IMG/VR virus record: IMGVR_UViG_3300032323_002407
Span: 1 to 50,423 of that record
DNA from: a virus
Length of the DNA stretch: 50,423 nucleotides
Direction: 5' to 3' (one strand)
Below, one piece after another: positions 14,027 through 23,030 of the stretch. The position numbers were made by a program, and so were the translations under genes. Within the stretch, counting starts at the first letter, position 1. Each line of letters opens with the position of its first letter. The notes beneath the pieces are model-generated. The model was not told the origin of the DNA. It was given only the letters and a program-made list of their open reading frames with translations, and ran no database searches.

Positions 14027-14522
14027 TTTTATTCTCCAAAGTTTTTATAATTTTACCATGAGCTGGGTCAACTGGCTCACCCTTCCAATTAATAGTAACT
14101 GAATCAGGTCTGACACCTTCTGGCCATTTTTCTAAACTTAAAAATGCGCCACCTTTGTCACCTGCTATCAGCGCATGAGTTTGATTGTCAGTGAGTTTTT
14201 TACTGCACATTCCAAATAATTTATTGGTACCGTTTTCAGCAGATTCTGTATAGTGTTCACTGTAGTCTAACAGTTTACCATTCTGGACAGTATGTACATT
14301 TCCTCCCCAGATCATTACTATATTCTCAACTCCCGGATGGCTGTGTTCGGGACTGCTGGTGTTAGGCCTAACTAGATATAACTCAGCTTGATATTGCCCT
14401 TCTCTAAACAACACATAGCTATAACTAATATCGGTTACATAGACCGGATCTTCAAACGGCGGCCGTACAGGAAACCCGTTATCCTTGTACCACTGCGCAA
14501 ATTCTTCTAATGTATTCCACAT
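14016..14522 (-). CDS. cupin-like protein, tandem copy 1
   Basis: The 168-residue protein carries the cupin-like PEHSHPGVENIVMIWGG segment and a later DNQTHALIAGDKGG. AAGGA precedes its ATG, and a minus-strand TAAATA box lies 15 nt upstream of the ATG. It is a diverged duplicate of the gene at 13535. Confidence 0.62.
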   Translation of the reverse strand: MWNTLEEFAQWYKDNGFPVRPPFEDPVYVTDISYSYVLFREGQYQAELYLVRPNTSSPEHSHPGVENIVMIWGGNVHTVQNGKLLDYSEHYTESAENGTNKLFGMCSKKLTDNQTHALIAGDKGGAFLSLEKWPEGVRPDSVTINWKGEPVDPAHGKIIKTLENKNVE

Positions 14523-14537
14523 ACTTGGTCCTTGTAA

Positions 14538-14543
14538 TATTTA
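14538..14543 (-). promoter_or_regulatory. TAAATA box before the cupin-like pair
   Basis: TAAATA on the minus strand lies 15 nt before ATG 14522, leaving room for the AAGGA ribosome binding site. It overlaps the end of the dehydrogenase gene and could be an internal late promoter. Confidence 0.45.
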
Positions 14544-15110
14544 TTTGTCACTGTGCTGTATGTCAATCCAGTCCTGAAATGGCACATCTAAAATCAACTC
14601 CTGAACATAGATTTGATTCCGTTGTTCTAATATATCCACTAACAGTTTTGCAATGTGACTCGGTTGAAGTTTCTTGGCTACGAATATCTGCGACATTTCA
14701 GTTTCGACTAATCCTAGAATCAAATTAACTATTTGCGGGCAGGCCTTGAATTTTCTCTGTTGAATAAAATGATTCTGTGCTGTTTTATCTTCGACATAGA
14801 GTTTCATAGAATCCGGAACAACAGGAGCAAAGATAGATTTACTGCTGACATTAACAATTACTTTATCAAGCCCCTCCCATTGGTCTACAAACATCTGTAA
14901 TAGTTGAAACTGCGAATCTGGGTAAAATGCATTATTAATAAAAACATCGCAGTCTGCCGCTTCTGATAGTATCCGTTGTCTGCATGACTCTTGCCCTATG
15001 TCAAAACCGTTCGTTAGAGAATACCCAATCACGCTGTGACTTCGTTGAACTAATTCATGAAAAATAGCTGCTCCTATTCCCCTGGTGTGCCCTGTAATTG
15101 CAACTTTCAT
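14541..15110 (-). CDS. short-chain dehydrogenase/reductase
   Basis: The 189-residue protein begins MKVAITGHTRGIGAA, the NAD(P)-binding TGxxxGIG motif at residues 6-13. It continues with an NNA segment at about 59-61, VSS at 88-90 and the catalytic Y105-x3-K109 (YVEDK). It is shorter than classical SDRs (about 250), lacking much of the C-terminal part. I start at 15110 rather than an upstream in-frame Met because the Rossmann strand begins there. It is first in the minus block with oxygenase and cupin-like genes. Substrate unknown. Confidence 0.82.
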   Translation of the reverse strand: MKVAITGHTRGIGAAIFHELVQRSHSVIGYSLTNGFDIGQESCRQRILSEAADCDVFINNAFYPDSQFQLLQMFVDQWEGLDKVIVNVSSKSIFAPVVPDSMKLYVEDKTAQNHFIQQRKFKACPQIVNLILGLVETEMSQIFVAKKLQPSHIAKLLVDILEQRNQIYVQELILDVPFQDWIDIQHSDK

Positions 15111-15114
15111 GATG

Positions 15115-15120
15115 TACTTA
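15115..15120 (-). promoter_or_regulatory. TAAGTA box variant 4 nt before the dehydrogenase start
   Basis: The minus-strand TAAGTA stands four nt from ATG 15110, mirroring the divergent ATAAATA box of the QueC-like gene. It may be a degenerate late-type box. A weak AGGA lies farther upstream. Confidence 0.35.
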
Positions 15121-15138
15121 TCCTGTAACCGGGCTATC

Positions 15139-15145
15139 ATAAATA
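15139..15145 (+). promoter_or_regulatory. ATAAATA box 4 nt before the QueC-like gene
   Basis: ATAAATA is separated from ATG 15150 by GATC only, with no Shine-Dalgarno. A T4-type late start would fall at the ATG, predicting a leaderless transcript. Confidence 0.55.
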
Positions 15146-15149
15146 GATC

Positions 15150-16004
15150 ATGAATCCCATTTACGAGATTAATCCCAATAAACAACAATTCATTATCGAG
15201 GAACACTTTCCTAAGTTAGAAAAAAACAAACGCATGGGGGTATTCCTAAGCGGGGGCATGGAAAGCACTCTGATCACGTTAATCGCTCAAGAGGTCTACG
15301 GAAAAGAAAATGTTTTAATTTTTTATTCAGATAATATATTTTCTGATAACGATCCAAAACGCAGCAGCTATATCACAGCCAATGTATTTAGAACTGCAGA
15401 ATTGTTAAATGTGACTCCAATTTATGTAGATTTCGATTATGATTTTCATATATTGAATAGGAAGCAGTCAATAGAAAACAAAATATCGACTCTAAGAGAA
15501 CAGTACTCGGTAGATTTTGTAATGTTCGGATTTACTAAATTATTTTTTGAAGTTGAAGTTTTTAAACAAGATGGGCTGACTGAGGAAATGGTCAAAGAAA
15601 TGGCGTTTGCCTATCCAGAAAAATATCAGTCAACCATTGAAGAATTTTATTTAGAGACTGATGAATACACATGGACACTGCTTGAAATTGATATACCGGC
15701 GGAAGTATATCCGTTATTAAGACATACCAGCGGATTCATTAGAAGTCCTTTCAACAATCTCAACAAATGCGAAGTAGTTGACCTATACAGTCAACTGGGA
15801 AAATTGGATATTTTATATCGCACCAGCTCATGCATCACTGACAGCCTTACCAGAGTGGGCAAACATTGTGGTCGTTGTTTTAATTGTCAACAGAGATGGG
15901 ATGCCTTTAAAATTTTAGGAACTGATATAAAAGATTTAACTGAATACGATTCTGATGAAATAATGCATCGTCGAGAAAAACTAGAGGCAGTGAGAAATGC
16001 TTAA
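15150..16004 (+). CDS. QueC-like ATP pyrophosphatase
   Basis: The 284-residue protein has an N-type ATP-pyrophosphatase loop FLSGGMES (S34-S39) where QueC and ExsB have SGGxDS, and a four-cysteine zinc site C228, C240, C243, C246 (HCGRCFNCQQRW) as at the QueC C-terminus. QueC converts carboxy-deazaguanine to preQ0. The D-to-E change in the loop and the long middle region show it is diverged, so it may adenylate another substrate. It heads a plus-strand block with 2OG and radical SAM genes; QueD is at 34362. Confidence 0.72.
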   Translation: MNPIYEINPNKQQFIIEEHFPKLEKNKRMGVFLSGGMESTLITLIAQEVYGKENVLIFYSDNIFSDNDPKRSSYITANVFRTAELLNVTPIYVDFDYDFHILNRKQSIENKISTLREQYSVDFVMFGFTKLFFEVEVFKQDGLTEEMVKEMAFAYPEKYQSTIEEFYLETDEYTWTLLEIDIPAEVYPLLRHTSGFIRSPFNNLNKCEVVDLYSQLGKLDILYRTSSCITDSLTRVGKHCGRCFNCQQRWDAFKILGTDIKDLTEYDSDEIMHRREKLEAVRNA

Positions 16005-16626
16005 AGATATTTTTCCAGTACAGATTTATGAAGTAGACTTTCCCGATTACGACAGTATCAAAGATAGTCTATTGGCCGACGTTTTGAAATTGTTTAACAC
16101 TAATCTTGATCTATATGCTAAACACAGATTGTTTAATCAATCATATAGCCTTGAGGGCACAGAAGAAGGCATGTACCGAGACCTACACAAGGTGTTGGAA
16201 TATCCAGAATTAATGGCATGGATACAAGAACACGTACAACGCTACTGGACTGCGTTAGAATACAGCAGATTCGTTACTCCTGAAATCATGCATATGTGGG
16301 CTAACCTAACTCCAACAGGTGGTAACATAATACAACACAATCACAGTCCGTTTGAAATAGCAGGTTCATTTTATGTTGATGCTGATCCAGGCAGAGGTTC
16401 GTTGGTGTTGGTAGATCCTAATGAGATCATCAGGGGACGGTTACCTTACTACGATTCGCATGAAAGCAAGCAGGGAAGATATTTCTTTGATCATGTTGTA
16501 GAACCCCGACCCGGGAAACTTGTGTTATTTCCAGGATGGTTGTACCACAAAACTCAAAAAAATCCCAGCGACATTCCTAGAGTTGTTCTTGGGTTGAATG
16601 CTGGCCTAATGTATAAGATTGTTTAA
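15997..16626 (+). CDS. phage-type 2OG-Fe(II) oxygenase, paralogue 4
   Basis: The 209-residue protein shows IFPVQIYEVDFPD, EIMHMWANLTPTGG, the metal segment QHNHSPFEIAGSFYVDA, GSLVLVDP and LVLFPGWLYHKTQKN with a late Arg. It overlaps the QueC-like gene by eight nt, so the two are co-expressed. Substrate unknown. Confidence 0.8.
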   Translation: MLKDIFPVQIYEVDFPDYDSIKDSLLADVLKLFNTNLDLYAKHRLFNQSYSLEGTEEGMYRDLHKVLEYPELMAWIQEHVQRYWTALEYSRFVTPEIMHMWANLTPTGGNIIQHNHSPFEIAGSFYVDADPGRGSLVLVDPNEIIRGRLPYYDSHESKQGRYFFDHVVEPRPGKLVLFPGWLYHKTQKNPSDIPRVVLGLNAGLMYKIV

Positions 16627-16627
16627 A

Positions 16628-17791
16628 ATGTACTTCATACACAACACTGTCAGCCTGTGCAATCATTGTTATAGACATATCCCAGCGATAGTCTATGAAA
16701 AAGATAATAGGATAATGATGGCCAAACAATGCTCTGTTCACGGAATACAGGACAGCGTAGTAGAAATCGACACTGACTTTTATTACGGGTTAGAACATCA
16801 TCGAGATATTTCTTGGTTCAATCAAATACTGTTCGAAGCCAGCGATAGATGTCAACTAAATTGTCCTCACTGTTATCATCTACCTGATAATAAAATTCAG
16901 GATCGGCCTATTCATGAAATTATAGAACAGCTTAAACAATTTCCCAAAGATAGTTCTCCTATGCTTGCAGGAGCCGAAGCTACACTGAGACCAGACTTTG
17001 TCGAACTTTGTCAAGAAATCAACAAATTAGAATTTTCAGAATTTCAACTGTTGTCCAACGGGCTACGATTTGCAAACAAAAAATGGTGCCGAGAAGTCTA
17101 CGATGCAGGACTAAAAAGCATGTGCTTGGGATTAAATCATCCCAGCTATCAGGGACAGAAGATTCATAACAAACAGCTGTCTGCGTTGAGAAATATGATA
17201 GATCAAGGGTATGCTATTGGATATGTTGGTTATACAATAGAGTCGTATGAAAATTTAGCTGACATTTTAAATGAAATAAAATCTATTCACCATCCTCAGA
17301 TAAATCACTATCGTATAAGATGTGGAAGTTTTATAGGAAGAAGCAGCGATCAACAGAGAAGTTATCTAAGCGAACTGGTTAAAAGAATACGAGTGTTAAC
17401 TGACGGGAATATACAATCTTATCAGTCTGACGATAATCCCTATCATATAATAGTATCATGGAACGGAATTTTATTAAGACTGATTCAATGGCCGGATGTT
17501 ACCAATATCGATATGGAAGAATTAGCTACCGGACCATGGTGTCAATTTTATGATGGCCCTGTAACAAATTTCGTACATCAAGTGATTACTAGAGATGCAT
17601 ATAAAAATATGAATCTTCCGCAACTTGACACAGCGCCGATCAAATATCAGTATAGGTCAATGAGCATTACACATCCACACTGGAAAGATCAGTGGCAGGG
17701 GAAAAAGCATTTTGAAACGTTTGACTGGTCTCTTGAACCCGATCAAACTCCTGTTAAAAAGAACTTGATTCCTATTAAAAATGAAAAATAA
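16628..17791 (+). CDS. radical SAM protein with N-terminal Cys/His site (Tes-like layout)
   Basis: The 387-residue protein has the radical SAM motif DRCQLNCPHC (C75, C79, C82). It is preceded by SLCNHCYRHIPA and KQCSVHG (C11, C14, C35, H38), the N-terminal layout known from the archaeal-type Tes/MoaA-like radical SAM group. A LAGAEATLRPDF segment stands in the GGEP position. I start at ATG 16628; an in-frame TTG at 16619 is less likely. It overlaps the next oxygenase by 11 nt. Chemistry inferred to be radical C-H activation; substrate unknown. Confidence 0.8.
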   Translation: MYFIHNTVSLCNHCYRHIPAIVYEKDNRIMMAKQCSVHGIQDSVVEIDTDFYYGLEHHRDISWFNQILFEASDRCQLNCPHCYHLPDNKIQDRPIHEIIEQLKQFPKDSSPMLAGAEATLRPDFVELCQEINKLEFSEFQLLSNGLRFANKKWCREVYDAGLKSMCLGLNHPSYQGQKIHNKQLSALRNMIDQGYAIGYVGYTIESYENLADILNEIKSIHHPQINHYRIRCGSFIGRSSDQQRSYLSELVKRIRVLTDGNIQSYQSDDNPYHIIVSWNGILLRLIQWPDVTNIDMEELATGPWCQFYDGPVTNFVHQVITRDAYKNMNLPQLDTAPIKYQYRSMSITHPHWKDQWQGKKHFETFDWSLEPDQTPVKKNLIPIKNEK

Positions 17792-18365
17792 TTTTATTGA
17801 AAAAATAGACTACAGTGTCGACTTAGATCGCATGATGCAAGATCTGCACTACGTGGAATCGATTACAGAGTGGCCTGAAAAACGTTTTACTAAGAATGGC
17901 CGAGACTACAGTGCTAATCAAATAGGACTGAATTCCAGACCAGGGGCCGAATATCCCTGGTACGATGCCAACGGCAGTTTATACAACAAACTAGAAAAAT
18001 CTTTTTTGGCCAGAGAGCATGAGTTCACCGAATGGAATCCCATAGGTGCATATACAAAGACAATAATTGATCAACTGTCAGAGAAGTTTAATATTAAATT
18101 TGGCAGGATAAGATATATGAAACTGCTGCCTAAAACTGGACTGAGCATACATCCAGACGCCGAACCACGATATCATCTAGCCCTGCAAACCAGCCCACGA
18201 GCTCTGTTTCTTGATTGCACCCAGGAAGGAGATGTGATGGCAAAAGCATATCATATACCTGCCGACGGATATTTTTATAAAGTCAACACTTTAAGAGAAC
18301 ACACTGTTTTTAATGGTGGATGGGATCCTAGAATACACTTGGTGCTATCAGATATAACATGTTAG
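17781..18365 (+). CDS. aspartyl/asparaginyl hydroxylase-like 2OG oxygenase
   Basis: The 194-residue protein carries LPKTGLSIHPDAEPRYHLAL with an HPD metal pair, then a distal NTLREHTVFNGG His and a terminal DPRIHLVLSDI Arg strand, the beta-hydroxylase arrangement. It overlaps both neighbours. It probably acts with the radical SAM protein upstream; no substrate is indicated. Confidence 0.72.
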   Translation: MKNNFIEKIDYSVDLDRMMQDLHYVESITEWPEKRFTKNGRDYSANQIGLNSRPGAEYPWYDANGSLYNKLEKSFLAREHEFTEWNPIGAYTKTIIDQLSEKFNIKFGRIRYMKLLPKTGLSIHPDAEPRYHLALQTSPRALFLDCTQEGDVMAKAYHIPADGYFYKVNTLREHTVFNGGWDPRIHLVLSDITC

Positions 18366-18937
18366 AACTTGAATTTCACAATCTTACCCGCAGCAACGAG
18401 CTTTGGCAAGAAATTTATGATGTAGCTAAAAACGATCAATCACATGCTCTTTGGGAGAACTATCAAGAAATAGACATAGAACAATATGAAACTATGATTG
18501 TAACCACATGCCGAGGAAAACCTGCAAGTTTTCAGGGCATATATAATCAAGGAAGATGGCCTAATAATGTTTCAAGATTTTGCAATCGGGCATACATTAA
18601 TCCGCATTTTCGTAATTTAGGCGCAGGTCTCGAGATAACTTGGCGCAATGTTAAATATACATTAGACCACTACGACAGTTGGAATAAAGATATATTGTTT
18701 ATTTCTCGAGGTGTTCAGTACGACAATGTTGAAACAAGCTTCAAAAAATTTGAGAAATTTTGCAAGTTTCTTATAGAAAAAACTGGGTACAAATTAGACT
18801 ATGACGACCGTTTATATCAGTGTTGCCCTAAATTTTGCAAAGACTGTTATCAATTTTGCGTATGGTACGACCCAAAAGATCTAAGAAAATCTACAGAAAT
18901 AGCACAAATTAGCATGCAGCAATGGAGCTGCTTGTAA
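18359..18937 (+). CDS. possible GNAT-like acyltransferase
   Basis: A 192-residue protein overlapping the oxygenase by seven nt. The stretch RFCNRAYINPHFRNLGAGLEI resembles the beta4/alpha3 region of GNAT enzymes (strand, then R-x2-G-x-G). The C-terminal third is rich in cysteine (CCPKFCKDCYQFC), which could bind a metal. The GNAT call rests on one motif. It ends the plus-strand block. Confidence 0.45.
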   Translation: MLELEFHNLTRSNELWQEIYDVAKNDQSHALWENYQEIDIEQYETMIVTTCRGKPASFQGIYNQGRWPNNVSRFCNRAYINPHFRNLGAGLEITWRNVKYTLDHYDSWNKDILFISRGVQYDNVETSFKKFEKFCKFLIEKTGYKLDYDDRLYQCCPKFCKDCYQFCVWYDPKDLRKSTEIAQISMQQWSCL

Positions 18938-18955
18938 TGAATACTGTTTTCTGAC

Positions 18956-18961
18956 TAAATA
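18956..18961 (+). promoter_or_regulatory. TAAATA box before the tail-fibre-like gene
   Basis: TAAATA lies 33 nt upstream of ATG 18995, leaving space for a leader with CAGGAG. This is the conventional late-promoter spacing, in contrast to the boxes abutting start codons. Confidence 0.6.
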
Positions 18962-18994
18962 ATACAGTTGGTATTGAATCCAGGAGTTAAAGAT

Positions 18995-20275
18995 ATGCCC
19001 TTACAGATCCGCAGAGGCACCGATGCAGAACGGTTAGCAATGACACAGCCGTTAGCTCAAGGTGAGCTACTGTTTGTTTCAACCCCAGGCGCTGAGAGAT
19101 TATTCATCGGTAACGGTGTGACTCTTGGTGGCGTCCAGATTACAGGGTACACAAACGAAGACGCACAAGATGCAGCCGCCCTGCTTTTCAGCAACGGCGT
19201 ACACAACGGAATAACTTTCACGTATAACGACGCAGCAGCCTCTTTAAATGCTGCGGTCAATTTAACAAATTATCAAGGCGTTATCCAAGCTAACGCTTTT
19301 AAAGGCTCGGTATTTGCTGACGATTCTTCATTATTAGTAGATGCAGTTAGTGGTAGATTATTAGGCCCACTTACTGGTAATGTCACTGGTAACGTTACTG
19401 GCAATACTGCCGGAACACATACTGGCCCTGTAGTAGGTAATGTAACTGGTAATGTCACTGGAAATTTAACTGGGTTTCATACAGGCGATGTCAAAGGCAG
19501 TGTATTCGGCGACGACAGTACAGTATTAGTTAACGGTGTTGAACTATCTATAAACTTAAACGGCACTGTAAAATCTAACATAATCCCAGGAACCACAGCG
19601 GTTTTTGATATCGGTAGTGCAGCTAACCAATTCGATGACGTATACGCTGTTAATCTTAAAAATGCCAGCGATCAGATCGTGCTCAGCACAGCTACTAAAA
19701 CCGCGACTCTGGCACAGATAAATTTAGAATCTTCTGGATTAATTACTGGCCCGGCGATGATTGCTACAGTGCCATCAATACTGTATGCCACAACCGGAGT
19801 GTCTGCCACAGACCCATGGCCCAATCTTTTAACTATTAACACAGCATCTGTAGCAACTAACAGCTTGGGGTTATCTAGAAGCCGAGGCACATTGGTCACA
19901 CCCGCTTCGGTGGTCAACGGCGATGAAATCGGATCGATATCCATAAACGGACACGATGGCACTGGCTTTATTGCCTCAGCAGAAATAGTATTTCAAGTCA
20001 ACAACACAGTATCTACAGGTGTTATACCGTCAAAGATGGATTTCAATGTAAGTAGTGCTGCAGGAGTTGTTGCAACTAAGATGTCAGTGAAAGCCACTGA
20101 CGTTGCATTCTCAGTACCGCCGATGCTTCCTGTTGTAGCTAATGACACTGCTCGCACTGCATTGGTGCCAACTCCAGCTACTGGCATGATGATTTTCATG
20201 ACATCGGGCACATCACCTGCAGCTACAAATAAGGTGCAGGTATACGACAGCACTGCTTGGGTTAATTTGCACTAA
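18995..20275 (+). CDS. tail-fibre-like structural protein
   Basis: The 426-residue protein begins MPLQIRRGTDAERLAM and continues to LLFVSTPGAERLFIGNG, a start module common to phage tail fibres and tropism proteins. A TGNVTGN-type repeat run fills residues about 122-160, flanked by two KGSVFxDDS motifs also found in the protein at 47371. CAGGAG (18981-18986) sets ATG 18995; the upstream TTG is rejected. It is the only structural gene inside the accessory island, and its 3' end overlaps the opposing radical SAM gene by 14 nt. Confidence 0.82.
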   Translation: MPLQIRRGTDAERLAMTQPLAQGELLFVSTPGAERLFIGNGVTLGGVQITGYTNEDAQDAAALLFSNGVHNGITFTYNDAAASLNAAVNLTNYQGVIQANAFKGSVFADDSSLLVDAVSGRLLGPLTGNVTGNVTGNTAGTHTGPVVGNVTGNVTGNLTGFHTGDVKGSVFGDDSTVLVNGVELSINLNGTVKSNIIPGTTAVFDIGSAANQFDDVYAVNLKNASDQIVLSTATKTATLAQINLESSGLITGPAMIATVPSILYATTGVSATDPWPNLLTINTASVATNSLGLSRSRGTLVTPASVVNGDEIGSISINGHDGTGFIASAEIVFQVNNTVSTGVIPSKMDFNVSSAAGVVATKMSVKATDVAFSVPPMLPVVANDTARTALVPTPATGMMIFMTSGTSPAATNKVQVYDSTAWVNLH

Positions 20276-21344
20276 AAATTAAGATATCTTTAACTACCGC
20301 AGGCATAACTTCTAACAGATTATGCCTGTTTTCACTTTTCGGTGTACATAATCCGCACCCGCATAATTTATTAGGGCACACAATCACAGGCATGTTGTTG
20401 TTAGTGAGCATAGATTTAAGATCAGTTAACACTGTTTGACTTTGACTAATTGTTCCTATCGCTCCGCGGGTACCATCTAACTTTGCCTGGCAGGTTTGAT
20501 GATGAAATATCGAATCAGTCTGTTGTTCGATATGTAGAAAGTACCAATTAACACTGCAATGCCATCCTTGAAACTCTCTGTAATTCACTGACTTGGTTTC
20601 TTGTTGTTGGTCCTTGGAACAGGTAGCAAACGTTCTCCCTCCGCAGCAAGGCCGATGTTGCGGTGATATATCCATGTTCCAATAATTTTTTAACCATTCT
20701 TTCTGTGTAGCTGTATATAGATGCGCTTGACTAAAAGCACTGTTAGGATCTTCTCCAATCAGCCTTGGAATAAACTTAATTTGATTTTCAGTTAACCAAG
20801 AACAAAAGTCTACACATTGTTCAAATAAGTTAGCATGAAACATGACATTGATTTTCAACGATATCGAGCTGTCATTAAATTGCAATATACGAGCTTTGAC
20901 CATTTGTATTAATTTGTCATCAGCTTCTGCATGATAACTCACAGTCACATAATCAAAATTATCAATCACCGATTGTGCTGTGCGAGACGACATTGCTCCG
21001 TTGGTAGTAAGATCTAATTTGAGATTAAATTTTTGTGTAAAATTATTTTTGTATTTTGATCTTAGATACTCTGCAAATTCAATAAATTTAGGATGTACTG
21101 TAGGCTCTCCACCGGTGAAGCTTATGTGAAAATCTTTATTGTTTCTGTACTCAGCTATCAACGAACTGTAGTCAAATACAAAATCAGCAGTGCTTTTAAG
21201 ATTCTCTATGGCAGCATGAGCACTGAAATTATCATGTCTGTGACTTGGGCAATAACTACAGTCATAGTTACAACGGCGTCCTACATCCCAAGTAATAACA
21301 AAAGGATCTGCATTGATTGGAATGATCGAATGAAAGGTTTTCAA
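20262..21344 (-). CDS. radical SAM protein with C-terminal cysteine cluster
   Basis: The 360-residue protein has C25-x3-C29-x2-C32 (RRCNYDCSYC), FTGGEPTVHP at about residue 75 and TTNG near 112, the radical SAM core. The C-terminal half holds many cysteines (PCCGG, WHCSV, CPNKLCGCGLC), suggesting an auxiliary Fe-S or SPASM-like domain. It is the last of six co-directional genes on the minus strand. Substrate unknown. Confidence 0.85.
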   Translation of the reverse strand: MKTFHSIIPINADPFVITWDVGRRCNYDCSYCPSHRHDNFSAHAAIENLKSTADFVFDYSSLIAEYRNNKDFHISFTGGEPTVHPKFIEFAEYLRSKYKNNFTQKFNLKLDLTTNGAMSSRTAQSVIDNFDYVTVSYHAEADDKLIQMVKARILQFNDSSISLKINVMFHANLFEQCVDFCSWLTENQIKFIPRLIGEDPNSAFSQAHLYTATQKEWLKNYWNMDISPQHRPCCGGRTFATCSKDQQQETKSVNYREFQGWHCSVNWYFLHIEQQTDSIFHHQTCQAKLDGTRGAIGTISQSQTVLTDLKSMLTNNNMPVIVCPNKLCGCGLCTPKSENRHNLLEVMPAVVKDILIFSAN

Positions 21345-22444
21345 TTTGATACTCTTTTAATAAATTGATCTTTTGGTTTTGAAAAATTATCAGTAGACTT
21401 ACCGCAAACTCTAGCACACGTATATAAAATTTTAGTGGTCCAGTATTCTTCCCAAACAGTTTGCCATTGTTCCCGGTCAATTATATCTTTTAAAGAATGT
21501 TTCGTGGCATCTAAATTATCAATGCCGCCTAGCGATGCAACAAGATCATGATATTGTTCTAGTGATCTGCTATAAAATTTACCTATCATTACTTCTAGAT
21601 CAGTACTAGGAGCAATACTGGACTGATAGTTGTAAGGGGCGCTTGCTAAAAAACAACAAGGAAATACATTCTTGTGAGCATCGATATAAATTTCTTTGGT
21701 TTTTAGTACATAACAATCAATCTTGCTATCGCTTAGAATTTTCTCATGATTCATTATTGTATTATTCTTTACAAACACAACCTTGTTGTCTGTTGGGGGT
21801 TCTAAATAATACAAGGTATCCCCATTGGCATCAACTACGTTATATTGTTTGCCTTCAATAAATCTAGTTGTGTTCTTAACAGCGAATCTTTGAAACCCCA
21901 ATTCTTTACTACGGCGTTCCGCTTCATCGACCTGGTGCTCGTTGTGCTTGAATTTAATGAATACCCATTCAGCTATTCCGCCTACGTTGATAAAAGTAGT
22001 AGCATTCCGTATAATATTTTCGTATTTGGTACCTATTCGATATAGATGATGAGTATCTTCTAGCCCGTCTAGTGCAAAAATAACAACATGTTTTTCTGGT
22101 AATGCATAACGTAGAGCTTGCCACCATCGTGAACTACGGGCACCCCCATTTGTGTGAATGCGTAAATCAATATGCGGAGCATGAGTCTTTATATGCTGAC
22201 ACATTGATATGAGGTCATCATTCATAATAGGATCACCAAAATTACCACAGAAATATATAATTTCTAACTGCTGATATACTTCGGGTGTAAACACTGTTAT
22301 AAATTCTTCATAGGTCCAATCAGCAAGTTTTAAATTTGGATTTTCTATGCCGCCATGGTATTTGCGAGGACACATAGGACATGATGCTTGGCATCTTGTG
22401 CTGATTTCTAAATGCACTGATTTTAACTCGTTAAATTTAAACAT
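21341..22444 (-). CDS. radical SAM/SPASM-like protein
   Basis: The 367-residue protein carries TRCQASCPMC (C18, C22, C25), a FCGNFGDPI segment in the GGEP position, HTNGG, and a C-terminal IDAHKNVFPCCFLA segment typical of SPASM domains that bind auxiliary clusters. SPASM proteins often modify peptides. It overlaps its neighbours by 4-8 nt. Confidence 0.85.
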   Translation of the reverse strand: MFKFNELKSVHLEISTRCQASCPMCPRKYHGGIENPNLKLADWTYEEFITVFTPEVYQQLEIIYFCGNFGDPIMNDDLISMCQHIKTHAPHIDLRIHTNGGARSSRWWQALRYALPEKHVVIFALDGLEDTHHLYRIGTKYENIIRNATTFINVGGIAEWVFIKFKHNEHQVDEAERRSKELGFQRFAVKNTTRFIEGKQYNVVDANGDTLYYLEPPTDNKVVFVKNNTIMNHEKILSDSKIDCYVLKTKEIYIDAHKNVFPCCFLASAPYNYQSSIAPSTDLEVMIGKFYSRSLEQYHDLVASLGGIDNLDATKHSLKDIIDREQWQTVWEEYWTTKILYTCARVCGKSTDNFSKPKDQFIKRVSN

Positions 22445-23030
22445 GTCCGATCACCATAAATCTTTTATACAATGGTAGTTCTAATTCTCCTGCCCATAAC
22501 ACTGTTCTAAGGTCGCATTGTTCTACAAACTCGTCTAAATTCTGAGCGGTGCGTACATGCTCTGGAATATCGTAATTGTTGCTCTGTAAAACAAGTAAAC
22601 TGTTATATGGGATGCCGCTCTTCCATAACTCGAATTGATCCTGTGTGATATGTTCACAACTGGTGTTAATGATTACGTCAGCATCGCTGCGGATAGCACA
22701 CATGTCTGCGGTAATTGCTCTGAACATACCTGCCATCTCTTCTTTCTTATTCATCATTATTGCAATAGGTTCACATGTTGGATCAATATCAACACTTCGA
22801 ATCTTCGTGACGTATATGTCACTTTGAAACAGCATACTGGCCAACACTCCAACCCACCCGCCATGAATATCTATACTAACAACTTTTTTTACATTCTTAC
22901 GTAGATTAGTTATCAGCCATTCTTTGCTGTTAAGTTGGCCACTCCAAAAGGCATCCATGGTACGCATGGGATCGGGACTTTGGCGAATTGCCTGCATCCA
23001 GTGATGTAGGTGTTCAGTATCAATTTGCAT
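22437..23030 (-). CDS. SAM methyltransferase-like Rossmann protein
   Basis: The 197-residue protein shows a Rossmann start VVSIDIHGGWVGVLASML, an acidic second strand SVDIDPTCEPIA and VIINTSCEHI in the motif IV position. The glycine loop is atypical (DIHGGWVG), so SAM binding is likely but not certain. It lies among radical SAM genes with overlapping ends, implying a shared pathway. Confidence 0.62.
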   Translation of the reverse strand: MQIDTEHLHHWMQAIRQSPDPMRTMDAFWSGQLNSKEWLITNLRKNVKKVVSIDIHGGWVGVLASMLFQSDIYVTKIRSVDIDPTCEPIAIMMNKKEEMAGMFRAITADMCAIRSDADVIINTSCEHITQDQFELWKSGIPYNSLLVLQSNNYDIPEHVRTAQNLDEFVEQCDLRTVLWAGELELPLYKRFMVIGHV

